Below are positions 48,741 to 60,450 of a DNA stretch of 64,000 nt, piece after piece. The stretch spans positions 37,811-101,810 of the forward strand of contig MNCI01004650.1 of NCBI GenBank assembly GCA_015680685.1. The letters run 5' to 3'. A program made the translations under genes and the position numbers. Position 1 is the first letter of the stretch; each line of letters begins with the position of its first letter. Source of the stretch: Gnetum montanum (taxonomy: Eukaryota; Streptophyta; Gnetopsida; Gnetales; Gnetaceae). Under the pieces are notes generated by a model, which was not told the origin of the DNA, ran no database searches, and saw only the letters and a list, made by a program, of their open reading frames with translations.

Positions 48741-49033
48741 TGACGAAAAAGATAAAAATAGATAACATAGAAAATACAAAAGCTAGAATAAAATGAATCT
48801 TGTCATAATTCATTTTCCATTCAAAATCTCAATTAAATAATGTTTGCAATAGTCTTTCAAAAATATAAATGAGATCCCTCGCTATCATGCATCATCTCCC
48901 TTTGCATCATCCTCCTTTGCACCATTTTTCCTACCCTCAGAGGGCCTTGCTTCTTCATTAGGATTTTGTATCATAGAAAATGAAGTAGTGAACTAAATTC
49001 AGAGTAAAAACTAAAATAAGATAAATTGTTGCA

Positions 49034-52000
49034 TCACCAAAAGTGACTAACCCAAGATAGCCCCACACCTATCTTAGGGGGTATGCGATCCAAGCAAGTC
49101 CCAAGGTGTTTCCAAACCTCCTCTTCAGTAATGTACGTCAAATACCTATTGCCCAAGTCAACATCTGCTGCAAATTTCTCCTTCTCAATAGCTGTCCATC
49201 TAGGCAGTCTTGGAGAAAAGGAGGCAGTGGTGGTCCCATCCATAGGTAAACTCACTTCCCATTTAGGAGATTCAGTGACCATCACTTGGTGCATGAACTT
49301 GTCGTAAGCCCCAGAAGCACCAATGACATCTAGGAATGCTTCATGTGTATACAAATTAACAGAAGCGTCTTGGTACTGTTTACAGTAAGTGGCATGTTCC
49401 AGGTTATACATATGCTTGTGGTTTTTCTGGGACTACCCACATTCATAAAATCTTGCACTATAATATTTCTAGTTGTGGTTCTTTTGGGCTAACAACTCCA
49501 TTTTGTTTCCGTTGCTGTATTATTTCCCATGTGGCCTCATTGTTCCACCACATAGCCATCCAATATCTAGCATAATCAATGATGGTCATGTGCTAACTAC
49601 CATCATTGGTACCCTAGGCCAAAAGAAACTCATTTCTAGAGCAGAGGTATTCCACCTCAGAGATTAAATTCACTTTCTCCTTCTCAAGCCTTTGGACCTA
49701 TTTCCATAGGTCTTCATTGGCAAGCCTACTCTCCCACAAGGAGCATGCCAAGTATAGTGCACATTCGCTAACCTCTTCATATATGCAACGAGGTACTTTG
49801 GTCATTTCTGGTGGGAATGTAGGCACGATGTCAAGCTTAACTATTTGCTTAGGGTCCCACTTGAGGCAAGAGGCTATCAACCATTCAAAAAAAGGTATTA
49901 GTCCAAGTTAGCATAGCAAGGTTTAGCAAGTTAGCATAGCAAAGTTTAACAAGTTGGCATAGCAAGATTGAAGCAAGTTAGCATACCAAAGTTTAACAAG
50001 ATAGCATAGAAAATTTTAGCAAGTTATTATAACAAATTTTAGCAGCTTAAAAGGCCTAGTGTAGCCACTTCATTCACCCACTTTTGGATCGATCCACTTT
50101 AGATGACTAATCATGTCGTCGATCACCCTCTCCATAAAGGAAAATTTGTTAGGGATCTTGGTCCATGGTCACAGATGGATGAAAGAAGGCCCTGGAGTGT
50201 CAACAGTGATGTCTACTACATAACAAAATGTGTTAGTTATGACTAAGAGGATGACAATAAAGCTGATGAGCAACATAAATGATAGTGTAAAGCTCCTACC
50301 CAGCAAACCCATAGGAGTGATAGTCGGGGGGGGGGGGGGGGGGCCCCCCNAAAAACTATCAAACATGATATCAAACTCACCAACATCGAGTTTTAGTTCA
50401 CCTCCTTCTAGCTGACTTAACATTATCGTAGTGCCCTCTACGTTCATCTCTTGTTCTGGTGCTGAACTACCTTCGACAAAGGGATCATCAGCAAAGGCAT
50501 ATTTTGGGTTGACTAGGGCCTCTTCTTAATTCACTAGGGCCTTTTTCCCTATGGCACCCACCTCTTCCTCATCAGTAGGAGTGTCCTCCTCATTGGCAGG
50601 GACTTCCTTCTTGTTAGTAAGAACATCCTCCTCATCGTAAGGAGCCCTATCCTTTGCGGAAAGAGCCCCTTCTTTCTTGACCCGAGCCTTTTCCTCTGTG
50701 GTTGGAGCCCCCACATCCTTATTGGTCACCCATGTTTCAGGGGTTGTCACTTCTACTTCACCTTCTTCTTCTTCTTCTTCCTCTATTAATAAAGCGTGAT
50801 CACGTTAGGAAAGAGCATACTGACTTAAAATAGATGCTACACTACTAAGCGTAGCATAGCGTAGTGAACATTAATTAAACAAATAAGTCAGCAAATAGAA
50901 AATAAACGGGAATTTACCAATGGAAGGTTGTATTCTATGGAGCTTGAATCGTAGTTTCTACTCCCCTTCTTCATCCATACAGGGAGGCTCCTCAGCCGGG
51001 CAAGACCTTTTGCATTGCAACCTGGTTTCCACTATCTCTGTAATGAGGTGTTTTTCCTATGATACACTACTCGTAGTAGTAGGGGGCACCTCTCCTATGC
51101 TGTGTTGGCCATGAAAGTTGCATGCCACCCGATCCTTGGTCGTTATTGAAAATAACTCCCCAATAGCTTCTGGGGGATCTTGGGACAGGGTGGTATAGAA
51201 GTCTTGGCAAATCCATAGTTTGGAAATCTACTCATGATCTTGTATCATCCAGATTCCATTCTCATGAACTACCAAAAATTCTGCAAAATGCCACAGGTAG
51301 GCCACAAAGAAGGCATGATGCACATTGAAATGAGATTCAGGATTCTTATGAAGGTTGACCATTTTAGCCTATAGACCTTTGCAAAGATGCTTGACCCAAT
51401 TGTAATGGGCCCCCTCTTCCATGACCTCTCTCATTATCCAAGCTTGCTTGATCCCAATGATTTTTCCTTGGGAGAGTAGCTTTGGGAAAGCATGGGCACG
51501 GAAGACGAGGTAAACCTTCTTGGCCACTCTTAGCTTGGCCTCTTCAATATGGATCCTCTTGCAGCCCTTCTCCACTGCTAGCCATTCCTCAATTTTCCCC
51601 TGATGGTTTGCTTCCTTTTTGGTCTTTGCTCCTACGGGGAGACCATTAGAAGGGACATCGAAGAGATCTGTGAATAGTTGGTCATTAATCTCCAGCACCA
51701 CTAGCACACCATGCACACATGTGTGGAAGTAGTCTACTCTTTGGAAAAAGGAGTTGGCTAGGGCAAGCATCTTGATAGTAGGGATGCTAGGGTTGATGGC
51801 CAAGAACAACTCCATGAACCTAGCATCCCAAAGGTTTCTGGTGAGTGATTCTAGGGCCCCATTGTAGAGCCAACATTGGGTCTCATCTACTTCCCCATAC
51901 TTAAAATAAATGTTGGCCTTGCTATGCCCAGAGGTGATCACAGTGACCTCCAAGGATTTCTTCGCTACTATAGTAGTTTATAGAAAGAAAAATTAAAAAG

Positions 52001-53696
52001 TTAAAGTTAAACAAAAAATAGTAGAAAAATAGAAGAACACTCGAACATGCAAAAAATTCACAGTCTAGCGTACCAAGTTTAAACGATGATGGGAATGGTG
52101 GAAGATCCACCAACACATCCTAAATGGTGATCAGCCTAAGGGATGCCGAATCCTCATCCAACCAACTAACATCCTTACATTTATTGTAAAATTGGGCACA
52201 CCAAGTTGGATAGGTTTTGTACCCACCCCCAAATTGGCCTATCATAGTGGTGTGCACGTTCCCAATAGAGGAAAACTCCCACAAAGCCATTTGTGCCAAA
52301 GCCGAGGTATCAGTATCACCATGAAGCCCACCCCTGTAGATAAAAAACTTGGTAACAAATAAGGAAAGCACATGCACTGTTAACATTTTTGCCTAGCGTA
52401 GCATGTGTTGAATAACCTAATAGACTATGTTTACAAAACTCACCCGCCGACAAAATAAATGGTTCTTGTTGGGTTCTAAAAACAAGTGCCCATGTGGCAA
52501 GAAACAAACAATGTATTGTATAAGTGGTAACACTTATACTTTGGCATTTTCCAGATCCAACTTAAGCATCTTAGGATTTTTGGGTGCTAGTTGGATCTTT
52601 CTACCTACTCACCCCTGATTGTCCCATCGGTCAGAAGTTTTAAAATACCATGGTTTGCCCTAAGAAATAGGGTTTCTGTAATTGAGGCTGCTGTCTCCAT
52701 TGATAAGTGTGACCAAACGATCACACTAAAGTGCTAGAGAAGGAATTGTAGAAAGTCCCAAACACCTTCACGAAACTAGATCGCCTACTGCTCCACACAT
52801 GCGTGGGGTGGAGGAACATTGGCCACTAGTTCACTCAAGTAGCACAAGACTCCTACAATTTCTAGGATAATTAGGATGGGTTTTAACATTACCCTACACA
52901 ACAAAATGGCAAACATTAGCATCATTTTTGAGTGGAGTTTGCATGTAGCATAGCATGATTAACCATTTGCAAATAGCATAGCATAAGCATTTCCTTGCAT
53001 GCAGCATAGCATAAGGCCCCGGTAGCAAATAACATAACATAACCCTCCCTTTACATGTAGCGTAGTAGAATCACAGGATCAATAACGTAGTAACATGATA
53101 CTACTGACATGTTGGTCTAAAGATTCTACAACACACCAACCTAGCGTAACAAAATTTCTTAAATAAGAATTTCAAATTAGAAAAAATTTAATACACTATA
53201 GCTATTTCAACCAACCTGCTACGATACAAAATGACTTGTGCTACGCTATGTTAGACATGTGTTACGTTGTCAAATCTCGCGTATGGCCAAACCCTCCTAA
53301 GGGTCATACGCTATGCTATTCGCATAAAAAGTTTCTAGAATCAACTAAACCTCTATGGCTAGGTAGTCACAACAATGGTGGTTTGGGCAATACTGCATGC
53401 AACCTTAGAATAGTGTCCGTACACCCATCGCAGCCGAATTAGCAACAATGGTTGTGTAACAGCCAAGATGGCAATCAAAACGGTGACAGAAGATGCAGAT
53501 TTCAAAATGAAAATCACAAAAATGAAGAAAATGATAACAGCAACTTAGAAAGCAAGGGTAGCATAGCAACTTACCAGGGCGACGGAGTCTCCACTTGTAC
53601 TACGATGTGCGCCTGCTACAAATGCCCTAGGGTGTCTTTCACCTCATCCACCTTGACGAGCGCTAGGTGTTTGCATTCTCTTTTAGGTGCCATCAT
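49034..53696 (-). pseudogene. Antisense multi-exon gene of element B
   Basis: Proposed exons on the minus strand: 53696-53575 (ATG start, MMAPKRECKHL, donor GTAAGT), 52893-52613 (PILIILEIV, FSVIVWSHL), 52475-52444, 52333-52074 (acceptor TTATCTACAG), 51967-50918 (VTVITSGHSKANIYFKYGEV, a 194-codon open stretch, HHAFFVAYLWHFAEF), 50782-50300 (starts in poly-Glu, very acidic), 50215-50078 (138 bp), 49873-49034 (LKWDPKQ near start, coiled coil, ends WVSHFW). Introns mostly begin GT and end AG, and several boundaries coincide with those in element A. The protein would exceed 850 residues, with a helical globular part, an acidic part and a coiled coil. Several in-frame stops and a low-quality G/C run with an N (50327-50350) interrupt it. 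I do not recognise the family; antisense ORFs of some Tat-lineage elements are the nearest known parallel. Confidence 0.7.
49903..50048. repeat. Tandem array of about 24-bp units inside an antisense-gene intron
   Basis: About six units of AAGTTAGCATAGCAAAGTTT type fill most of the intron between the last two exons. They contain the TAGCATAGC word that also builds the LTR palindromes. Confidence 0.8.
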
Positions 53697-53959
53697 CTTG
53701 GTTGTAGATTCTTGTTAGTCTCTACACTAAACTACCTTGCTTGTTGATAGTATAACTGCTCTATGCTCTGAATATGGGCTCTGTGCTCTTACAATGAAAA
53801 TGATGAGTTTACCAAGGGTAAACCCCCTATTTATAGCCAACGTTCTGAAAAGAACTTACCATTTTCACATCTCAATTAATGTGGAATGCTCTGTATAGCC
53901 TCGCACTCCCACCATAGTGTAGTAGCACTATTTGCTTTGTGGGAGGTGGGCCCAACTGT

Positions 53960-54500
53960 AAATTACGGTCTGCAAAGACCTGAAACTAATAGCAACTTAC
54001 CTTTGCAAGAATAACCTGTTAGGGGTCCGCAAAGAACTTAAACTAATACTCCTTACCCTTGCAACAATAGCCTATTAGTAGTCTACAAGGACCTTAAGCT
54101 AATAGCAACTTACCTTTGAAAAAATAACCTATTAACGGTCCATAAAGATCTTAAACTAGTAGCAATTTACCTTCACAAAGATAACCTATAAGCGGTCCAC
54201 AAAGACCTTAAACTAGCAGTTTTGATTCGTAGTTTTGGCTAGGTTAATGATCTGTAAAGACCTTAAATTAGCAGTTTTAACCCATGGTTTCAATCAAGTT
54301 AGCGGACCACAAAGACCTTAAACTAATAAACTAATACTATTAACTTACAAACCTAACCTATCAGTGGTCTGCAAAGACCTTAAACTATCAATTACGGCTT
54401 AGAATTTGACCAAGTTAGTGGTCTACAAAGACCTTAAACTAGCAGTCTTAAAATACAATTTTACATTCAGGCAGTCCACTACAACCTTAAACTAGTAGTT
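53960..54500. repeat. Tandem array, about ten units of 58 bp
   Basis: Units share GGTCCACAAAGACCTTAAAC followed by TAGCAGT or TAATAGC. They lie between the start of the antisense gene and RT, where the two transcription directions diverge. Related units flank the other side of the gene. Confidence 0.8.
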
Positions 54501-54857
54501 TGCAAACTTTGTATCATAGTTGATAATTTTTTTAATCATTTCACCTCTCATTATAAATTTGCAAATGTTTACTATACACCATTGCTATAGATAGGTATCA
54601 CTTAACTTTGCTTTTATCTTGTTGTGGTAGGTTAAGCAAGAATGGCCATGCATCATGATTTGTCTTCACCTCTAGCCTTGACAGGCCCACATGGCGAGCT
54701 TACCAAATAATTGAACCTAGAGTCAATAGACTAGGAATTGTCTGTTGATAGCACTATTGCATCCTTAGAAACATCCCCAAACTAGCCCAAACACGTAGTC
54801 CAAGCATTAGATTTAGAGGCAAGGGATGTAACTAAGGACCCTCTCATTGAAACACCT

Positions 54858-56110
54858 ATGACTATATCTAGGGGGAAAATAAAAACGTTAAAACTTAGTT
54901 CCCTCCTTGATTTGCAAATGCACAAAGATGTATCTAAAATCCTTCAAGATAACATCAAAGTATTTGTGTGGTCTTATAACGACATGCCAGGTTTAGATCC
55001 AAGGCTTATACAGCATAATATTGTCTTAGACCCATGCATGAAGGTAGTCAAACAAAAGGCTCGAAAGGTTAAACTAGAGATTGCACTAGTTGTACACGAT
55101 GAAATCACTAATCTGTATCAAGCTGGTTTCACTCGGGTAGTTGATTACTCGAAATGGGTGTCGAACATCATTGTAGTTTCTAAGAAAATGAGAGGAATAC
55201 AACTCTGTATAGACTTATGAGATCTGAACAAAGCAACGATTAAGGATGACTTCCCATTACTGAGTATTGATAAACTCATCAATACTACGGATAGTCACAC
55301 TCTACTATCCTTCATGGATGGTGTCTCCAGCTATAATTAAATTCGTATCAATCAAGAGCATTAGTTAACAACCACTTTCATGACCCCATGGGGTACCTTC
55401 TATTACACTATGATGCCTTTTGTACTCAAGAATGCTGGAGCAACCTACCAAAGAGCCATGACATACATCTTTAGCGACTACATCCTAAAAACACTAAACG
55501 ACTATGTGGATGACATAGTGGTGAAATCTAGAGAGGTTGTTGATCATACCAACAATCTAGGTGTAGTCCTCAAATGCTACTAGATGCATGATTTACACCT
55601 CAATCCAAAAACATGTGTCTTCGGTGTAAGAACCAAGCGCATGCGAGGGTTTATATTATTGGAGGTTGGAATATGAGTGGACCCTGACAAAGTTAACGCC
55701 ATCATTAATCTAGCACCTCCTACAATCCTTAAAGAATTACGTGGGTTGCAAGGTAGAGTATAGTTCATTAGAAGGTTTATAGAAAAGTTGACTGGTAAGT
55801 TACACCCCATGAAACACTTACTAAAGAAAGGGGTTAACTTTGAATGGACAACACAATGCCAGCAAGCCTTCAATGACCTGAAGAAAGAGCTTTTACACCT
55901 CCCAACTTTTTACCCACCATAGAGGGATAAGCCTTTCTACATCTATCTTCTCACCTCAGACACATCTATCATGGCACTATTATGTTAAAGAAGAGATGAC
56001 AGCTTTGATATTCCATTGTATTACCTAAGTCATGCATTGATAGCATACGAAGCAAAGTACAATGAGGTGGAAAGAAATTGCCTTGCCCTACTATTTACAT
56101 TCAAGAAGTA
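54858..56110 (+). pseudogene. Element B reverse transcriptase and first RNase H
   Basis: RT fingers: VKQKARKVKLE, YSKWVSNIIVVSKK. Palm: FMDGVSSYN.IRINQ, TPWGTFYYTMMPFVLKNAGATY, then YVDD at 55503-55514, so the catalytic Asp pair is kept. Thumb and connection: HLNPKTCVFGV, GLQGRV.FIRRFI, FEWTTQCQQAFNDLKK. RNase H: KPFYIYLLTSDTSIMALL, YYLSHALIAYEAKYNEVERN. Stops at 55218 (TGA), 55338 (TAA) and 55362 (TAG) stand where Arg, Gln and Gln are expected. Upstream of 54858 the frame is disrupted. Best-preserved pol in the window, but inactive. Confidence 0.85.
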
Positions 56111-56367
56111 AAGTTAACATAGTATGCAAAAGAAATGTAGTCCGGGCTATCACGAACAATATATACGAAAGTAATAGGATAGCCTAGTGGAAGGCAATAA
56201 CTATAAAATTCGATTTGCATTATGTGACCCAATTGTCAGCTAAATGTCAAGCCATAGCTACACAACTTACGACCTCACTTGTTCGCAACCAAGCATTCAT
56301 AAACCCCAAATTCTCTAACGATCATGTTAACACTATCAGTCCCACTGCATTTAGAGGCTACCTTACA

Positions 56368-56760
56368 TTTCAACGGTGCCTCACCTACATGAGGTGGTAG
56401 TGGAGCATCCATCATTATGTTCCCCTCTGGGGATATTCAACCATTTTCTTATCGTTTTGCATTCCATTTTATGAACAACGTGGTAAAGTACGAAGGACTC
56501 CTCAGGGGCTTCTTAGCAGCCCGAGCATTAAAAATTCAACACCTGGCGATTCGAGGTGACTCACAACTTGTTGTTAATCAAATCACCGATGTCAATGCCT
56601 ACAAAGCTATGCACCTAAAACCTATTGTGACCTATCTAAAAGTTTGCTTAAACAATTTGCCATGATGAACATTCAACACGTATAGTGTAATGAGAGCACC
56701 ATAGTAAATGTCTTGGCCACCCTAGCATTAAATGTGCCACCACACATATTCATAAGTTTA
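56368..56760 (+). pseudogene. Second, archaeal-type RNase H of element B
   Basis: Begins FNGASPT.GGSGASIIMF (family form FDGAS...GAG), continues NNVVKYEGLLRGFLAARALK and ends with RGDSQLVVNQI. The D, E and D of the active site are represented by N (in FNG), E (KYEG) and D (GDS), so the first catalytic Asp appears lost. This extra domain after the ordinary RNase H is characteristic of the Tat/Ogre lineage. Confidence 0.8.
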
Positions 56761-56939
56761 CCCACTTTGATAACCGAGTCTACAGAGCCTGTCACTCAAG
56801 CGGTAGACATCACCTTTGTAAGCATGGCTGAAACCCAAGAGTGATACTCTAACATTAAAGCGTACCTGTAACATGGTGAACCCCCACATGGATTAACATG
56901 TACTCAAAGGGATGCAATATGCAAGCATGCTCGACAATA

Positions 56940-57220
56940 TGTACTCATGGGAGATAACACTTTATGCAAATGATCCTTTGATGGGATATTGCTGGCATGC
57001 ATAAATGAGGGACAAGCCTAAAAGATCATCAATGAGGTCTATGAAGGACTATGTGGTGGACACATAGCTCCTAGGGCCATGGCAACAAAGATTAGATGCC
57101 TAGGGTATTACTGGCCTCACATGGAGCAAGAATTCCTTGCAAAGGTTAAGACCTGTGACACGTGCCAATGATATGCAAACCTCAAACACATTTCACCTAC
57201 CAAGTTGCACCCAACGCAGA
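56940..57220 (+). pseudogene. Element B integrase, zinc-binding domain only
   Basis: Reads VYEGLCGGHIAPRAMATKI, GYYWPHMEQEF and CDTCQ: the His2Cys2 domain with the first His changed to Tyr. Similarity stops at KLHPTQI near 57226. The D-D-E catalytic core and C-terminal domain are absent, about 320 bp before the 3' LTR, so an internal deletion removed them. Confidence 0.8.
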
Positions 57221-57529
57221 TTAGCTGTTTCGCAGTGACCATCTCTAAGCATTCTGATGAGTGATCAGAAGCCTACAAATGAAAGATGCCCATGCATATC
57301 GACTCCCTCATAAGCACTTCGATGAGAGATCACACTATGATACATATTTCCCTTCCTAAAATTGTCCTCGTTGATCCACCCTTTCCCCTGTCCCTACATA
57401 ACTATCCTGGCACTCTCAATCATAGCTAAGAGATATCTAGAAAATTACTGAAGAGCAATGTTAGCATCTTGTTTTTCTTAGTGTTTCATATTCTTTGTCG
57501 GTGCCTCTTGGGCCCATCCTCCAGACTTC

Positions 57530-57545
57530 AAAAAAGAGAGACCAA
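57530..57545 (+). other. Polypurine tract of element B
   Basis: AAAAAAGAGAGACCAA directly precedes the 3' LTR start TGAAATACC. Confidence 0.65.
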
Positions 57546-59144
57546 TGAAATACCATAAAATTTTAAGACCCTCTTGCTTCACTAGCGTCTTAAAATTTAG
57601 GCAAAGGCTTTGAAAAGTGTAGCATCATGATCATTGGTTAAGAAAATGTAAACATTAAAGATAGACTATGCATTCTGGCAAGTTTTCTTATTCCAAAACT
57701 ATTAGTCTTGATGGACTCTCTGACCTACCCATCTAGACTATTCACCTAGCTGTCATTTTAATTAGAAACTATGCTAGGGGTTGTCAATGGTGCTCAGGAT
57801 GGGTGAAACAGTTTGGCAAGTTTTCTAGTGAAGAAGTATACTATGCTACACTATCCTACGTAGCATAGCAAGCCTTCAAATCAATTAATCAAGTGTCTGA
57901 ATACAAGTTTTAGCAAGATGTTCGCACAAGGAAAAGTTAGAGTTCGATTAACATAGGGTGCTATGCTATGCTATGCTACATAGCATAGTAAGGGAAAAAC
58001 ATGCAAAGACTCCTCCATCAACCCATTTTGGTAAAAAAGGGCTGCATCTAATAGTGTTGTTGCTTCAAAAACTAATCTGTCTTAGTTAGCTCTTGAACCA
58101 CAGGCAAGGTTTTCTCTTATGAAGCCCTGAAAATTTGACACAAATGCATGTTACATTGGCTACTACGCTATGCTACGCTACATAGCATAGCATAGTGTAG
58201 CAAACATGCAAGTCAATAAAGTATTCCAAAAGTTAACCCAACATGTGCCAAGGCTTCTGTCAAATGTTGTTGACTTCAAAGAAAGTTTCTTGTTCAAAGA
58301 AGTGGCTACGCTATGCTATGCTACATAGCATAGCGGGCAGCTACGCTGCTTCAATGTGCTTCATTTCTCACTTGCATTGTTAGCACACTAGTTTCTAGCA
58401 TCTCTAGTATCGACAACATGGTCACAGTGTAGCAAGTTCATGACCAGTGTTGCACATCTATGCAATGTGGGCACGTCAGCATCTTGTGGGGTCTGTGACA
58501 CATGGTACCTAAACTACATTTTTCTCTTGCTCCTGGCCCTATAAATACACCGATGAACAACACTCAAAGGGTTGTCATTTTGTTGGCATTTTTGGCATTA
58601 GCATTTTCTGGTTGGTTTTTTTTTGGCATTGACAAAAGATAATTGGCTTGCTAGCATCTGACATAATTGGCTTGTTGGCATTTTACATTGGTTGGATTTC
58701 CTGTTGGCTTACAACTTTGCATTCAAGAGCATAGTTGGCACATTCCAAGCAGCTTGGCTACTCTTGAACTCTCTGTGTCCGTTCAGTGTTGTATAATTTG
58801 TCATACATCCTTCAAAGAAAGCAAAGATTCGAACCTGCAACCTTGCGGCGGTGCATTTTCTTACCCGAGTTTATTTTGTTATCTCATCATTATTATCATT
58901 GTTTGGCATTATTTCCTTTACTCCTACATTTATTGATTATTGGTTTTACCTTGCATATTTTGCATTCAAAACAATATTCACGTAAGGTAAAGTTACACTG
59001 ATTAAGTCCCTGTCTGATTGACCAGACTGTTCAAGACATCCTACTTCCATTTTATCTAGCACAGCCCTTACATGGATCTAGGGTTAAACTGTTCACCTGA
59101 AGACCTCTTAGTGTTTCTAGCCACTGACGTTTTTAGTCGTCACA
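57546..59144 (+). repeat. 3' LTR of element B
   Basis: TGAAATACC to GTCACA, followed by AATAG. It pairs with 43067-44730. One palindrome-rich piece present in the 5' copy (about 43866-43918) is missing here. The minus-strand T-arm-like sequence is better preserved than in the 5' copy (GGTTCGAATC near 58830). Confidence 0.85.
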
Positions 59145-59149
59145 AATAG
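59145..59149. repeat. Target-site duplication of element B (right)
   Basis: AATAG, identical to 43062-43066. Confidence 0.85.
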
Positions 59150-60450
59150 TAATGCCCAAAAATGGTGTCCAACACCTAATCTACAAATGACAAAGGAAAA
59201 TGATCCTTGAATGTTTCCATTTTCAACCACTTAAAATTGATGAAGATCCTCCATTTCCCACCTTTCTTTGGCATTATGACAAGTGGGCTAGCCCACTCAC
59301 TATCCACAATGGGATAGATGAATCCTACCCTGAGGAATTTTTCAATCTTCTCTTTGATGATCTACTTTAGTTTAGGATTCAACCACTGCTGCAGTTGCCT
59401 CATTGGTTTTATAAAGAATTCTATGTAAATTTAATGTTGGCATATCCTTGGATCAATACTAGTTAGCTCACGATATGACCAAGCAAAGGATGTTTTCCAT
59501 TTGTTGACCACCTTTAATAGCTTCTTTTTCTACATAAGAGCAAGGTTGGCATTCATAATGATTAGCTTGTTGTTTTCCAAAAAAGCATATTCCATTTTGG
59601 CTAGTAGATTTTTCAAGTTAATGGGCTTCTTCTTAAATCTCCCAAGGATTTCCAACTCTCCCTAATTGGTATCATCAGGTTCATCAGAGAGTTGATGATG
59701 GATTTGCTTCATTTTATTGATGCCTTCAATGTAGGCACTTTTTAGGATCTCAGTCTATTCCATGCATAGTGTTAAACTAATTTTACATTCAACTATAAGC
59801 CACTAGGTGCCCTTTTATTTTGTGGCTATTATGTATACCTTTGCACTTCTATGACATCTGCACACTGCCTGCATGGTATGATTGTTGTGCTTTAGACTGT
59901 CCATAATTTCTGCACATAGTGGCACTTGGTGTCATTATATGTGATGCGTGGAACATGCTTCCTCTCTATTTTTCCAAAGTCATTTTCCTTGAAAATATTA
60001 AAGGAGAGGTCTCTAATTCCCAGCCACATAATAATTGTACTTAGCCAAGCCCTTTCCATGATTATTGGGAATCTCCCCTTGTAGTTGTCGACTTAGATGA
60101 TTAAGAAGTTTGCAAGATATGACCATCCATAGACAGTGGTTACAATGTCCTCCCTCAATCCCAAAGGGATATTCATGGATTAATTTGCTAACTCAAGACA
60201 AATGTTGCTCTTCATTAGAGGAGGTAGGTTCTAGGCTTTGGACATTTCATGAGAGATCAAATTAACACTAGAACATAAGTCTAGAAGAGCCTTGTAAGGC
60301 TCATTCTTAGAAATTTACAAGTAAATTAGAAAACTCCTAGGATCAAATCTTTTCCCAAGAAGGTAACAAGTCTTTATCCAATCTATGATTGTATGTGTGT
60401 CAACATGACAGTGTGTTCTTTGGGAAGCATTTGGTTTGAAGGGATATTAA
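59150..60450 (-). pseudogene. Element C protease and start of RT
   Basis: RT start (59420-59150): FLRVGFIYPIVDSEWASPLV, PKKGGKWRIFINFKWL, DHFPLSFVD and FGHYYF at the junction with B. A charged linker lies at 59780-59440. Protease (60400-59950): an open run through FLIIMGKAWLSTII-like codons and IRDLSFNIFKEN, equivalent to PIIMGRSWLSTI and RDLSMEISKED of E. Stops are frequent. Continues at 43066. Confidence 0.75.

Larger units (their letters stand above)
43067..59144 (+). mobile_element. Element B: 16-kb Tat-like Ty3/gypsy retrotransposon
   Basis: Both LTRs are present (43067-44730 and 57546-59144), flanked by the 5-bp duplication AATAG. Internal order on the plus strand: gag (44969-47534), a segment where protease is expected but replaced by an inverted repeat (48003-48393), short repeats, a spliced gene on the minus strand (53696-49034), more repeats (53960-54500), RT and RNase H (54858-56110), a second archaeal-type RNase H (56368-56760), the integrase zinc-binding part (56940-57220), and a polypurine tract. 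Dual RNase H is a mark of the Tat/Ogre group. The integrase core is missing, so the copy is dead. Confidence 0.85.

Noticed and set aside
50327-50350. G run followed by C run and an N as a structured element (G-quadruplex or hairpin)
   Set aside because: A homopolymer switch ending in an ambiguous base looks like a sequencing or assembly fault.
49034-53696. A host gene simply overlapped by element B
   Set aside because: The same gene occurs at the same place in element A, so it travels with the element family.
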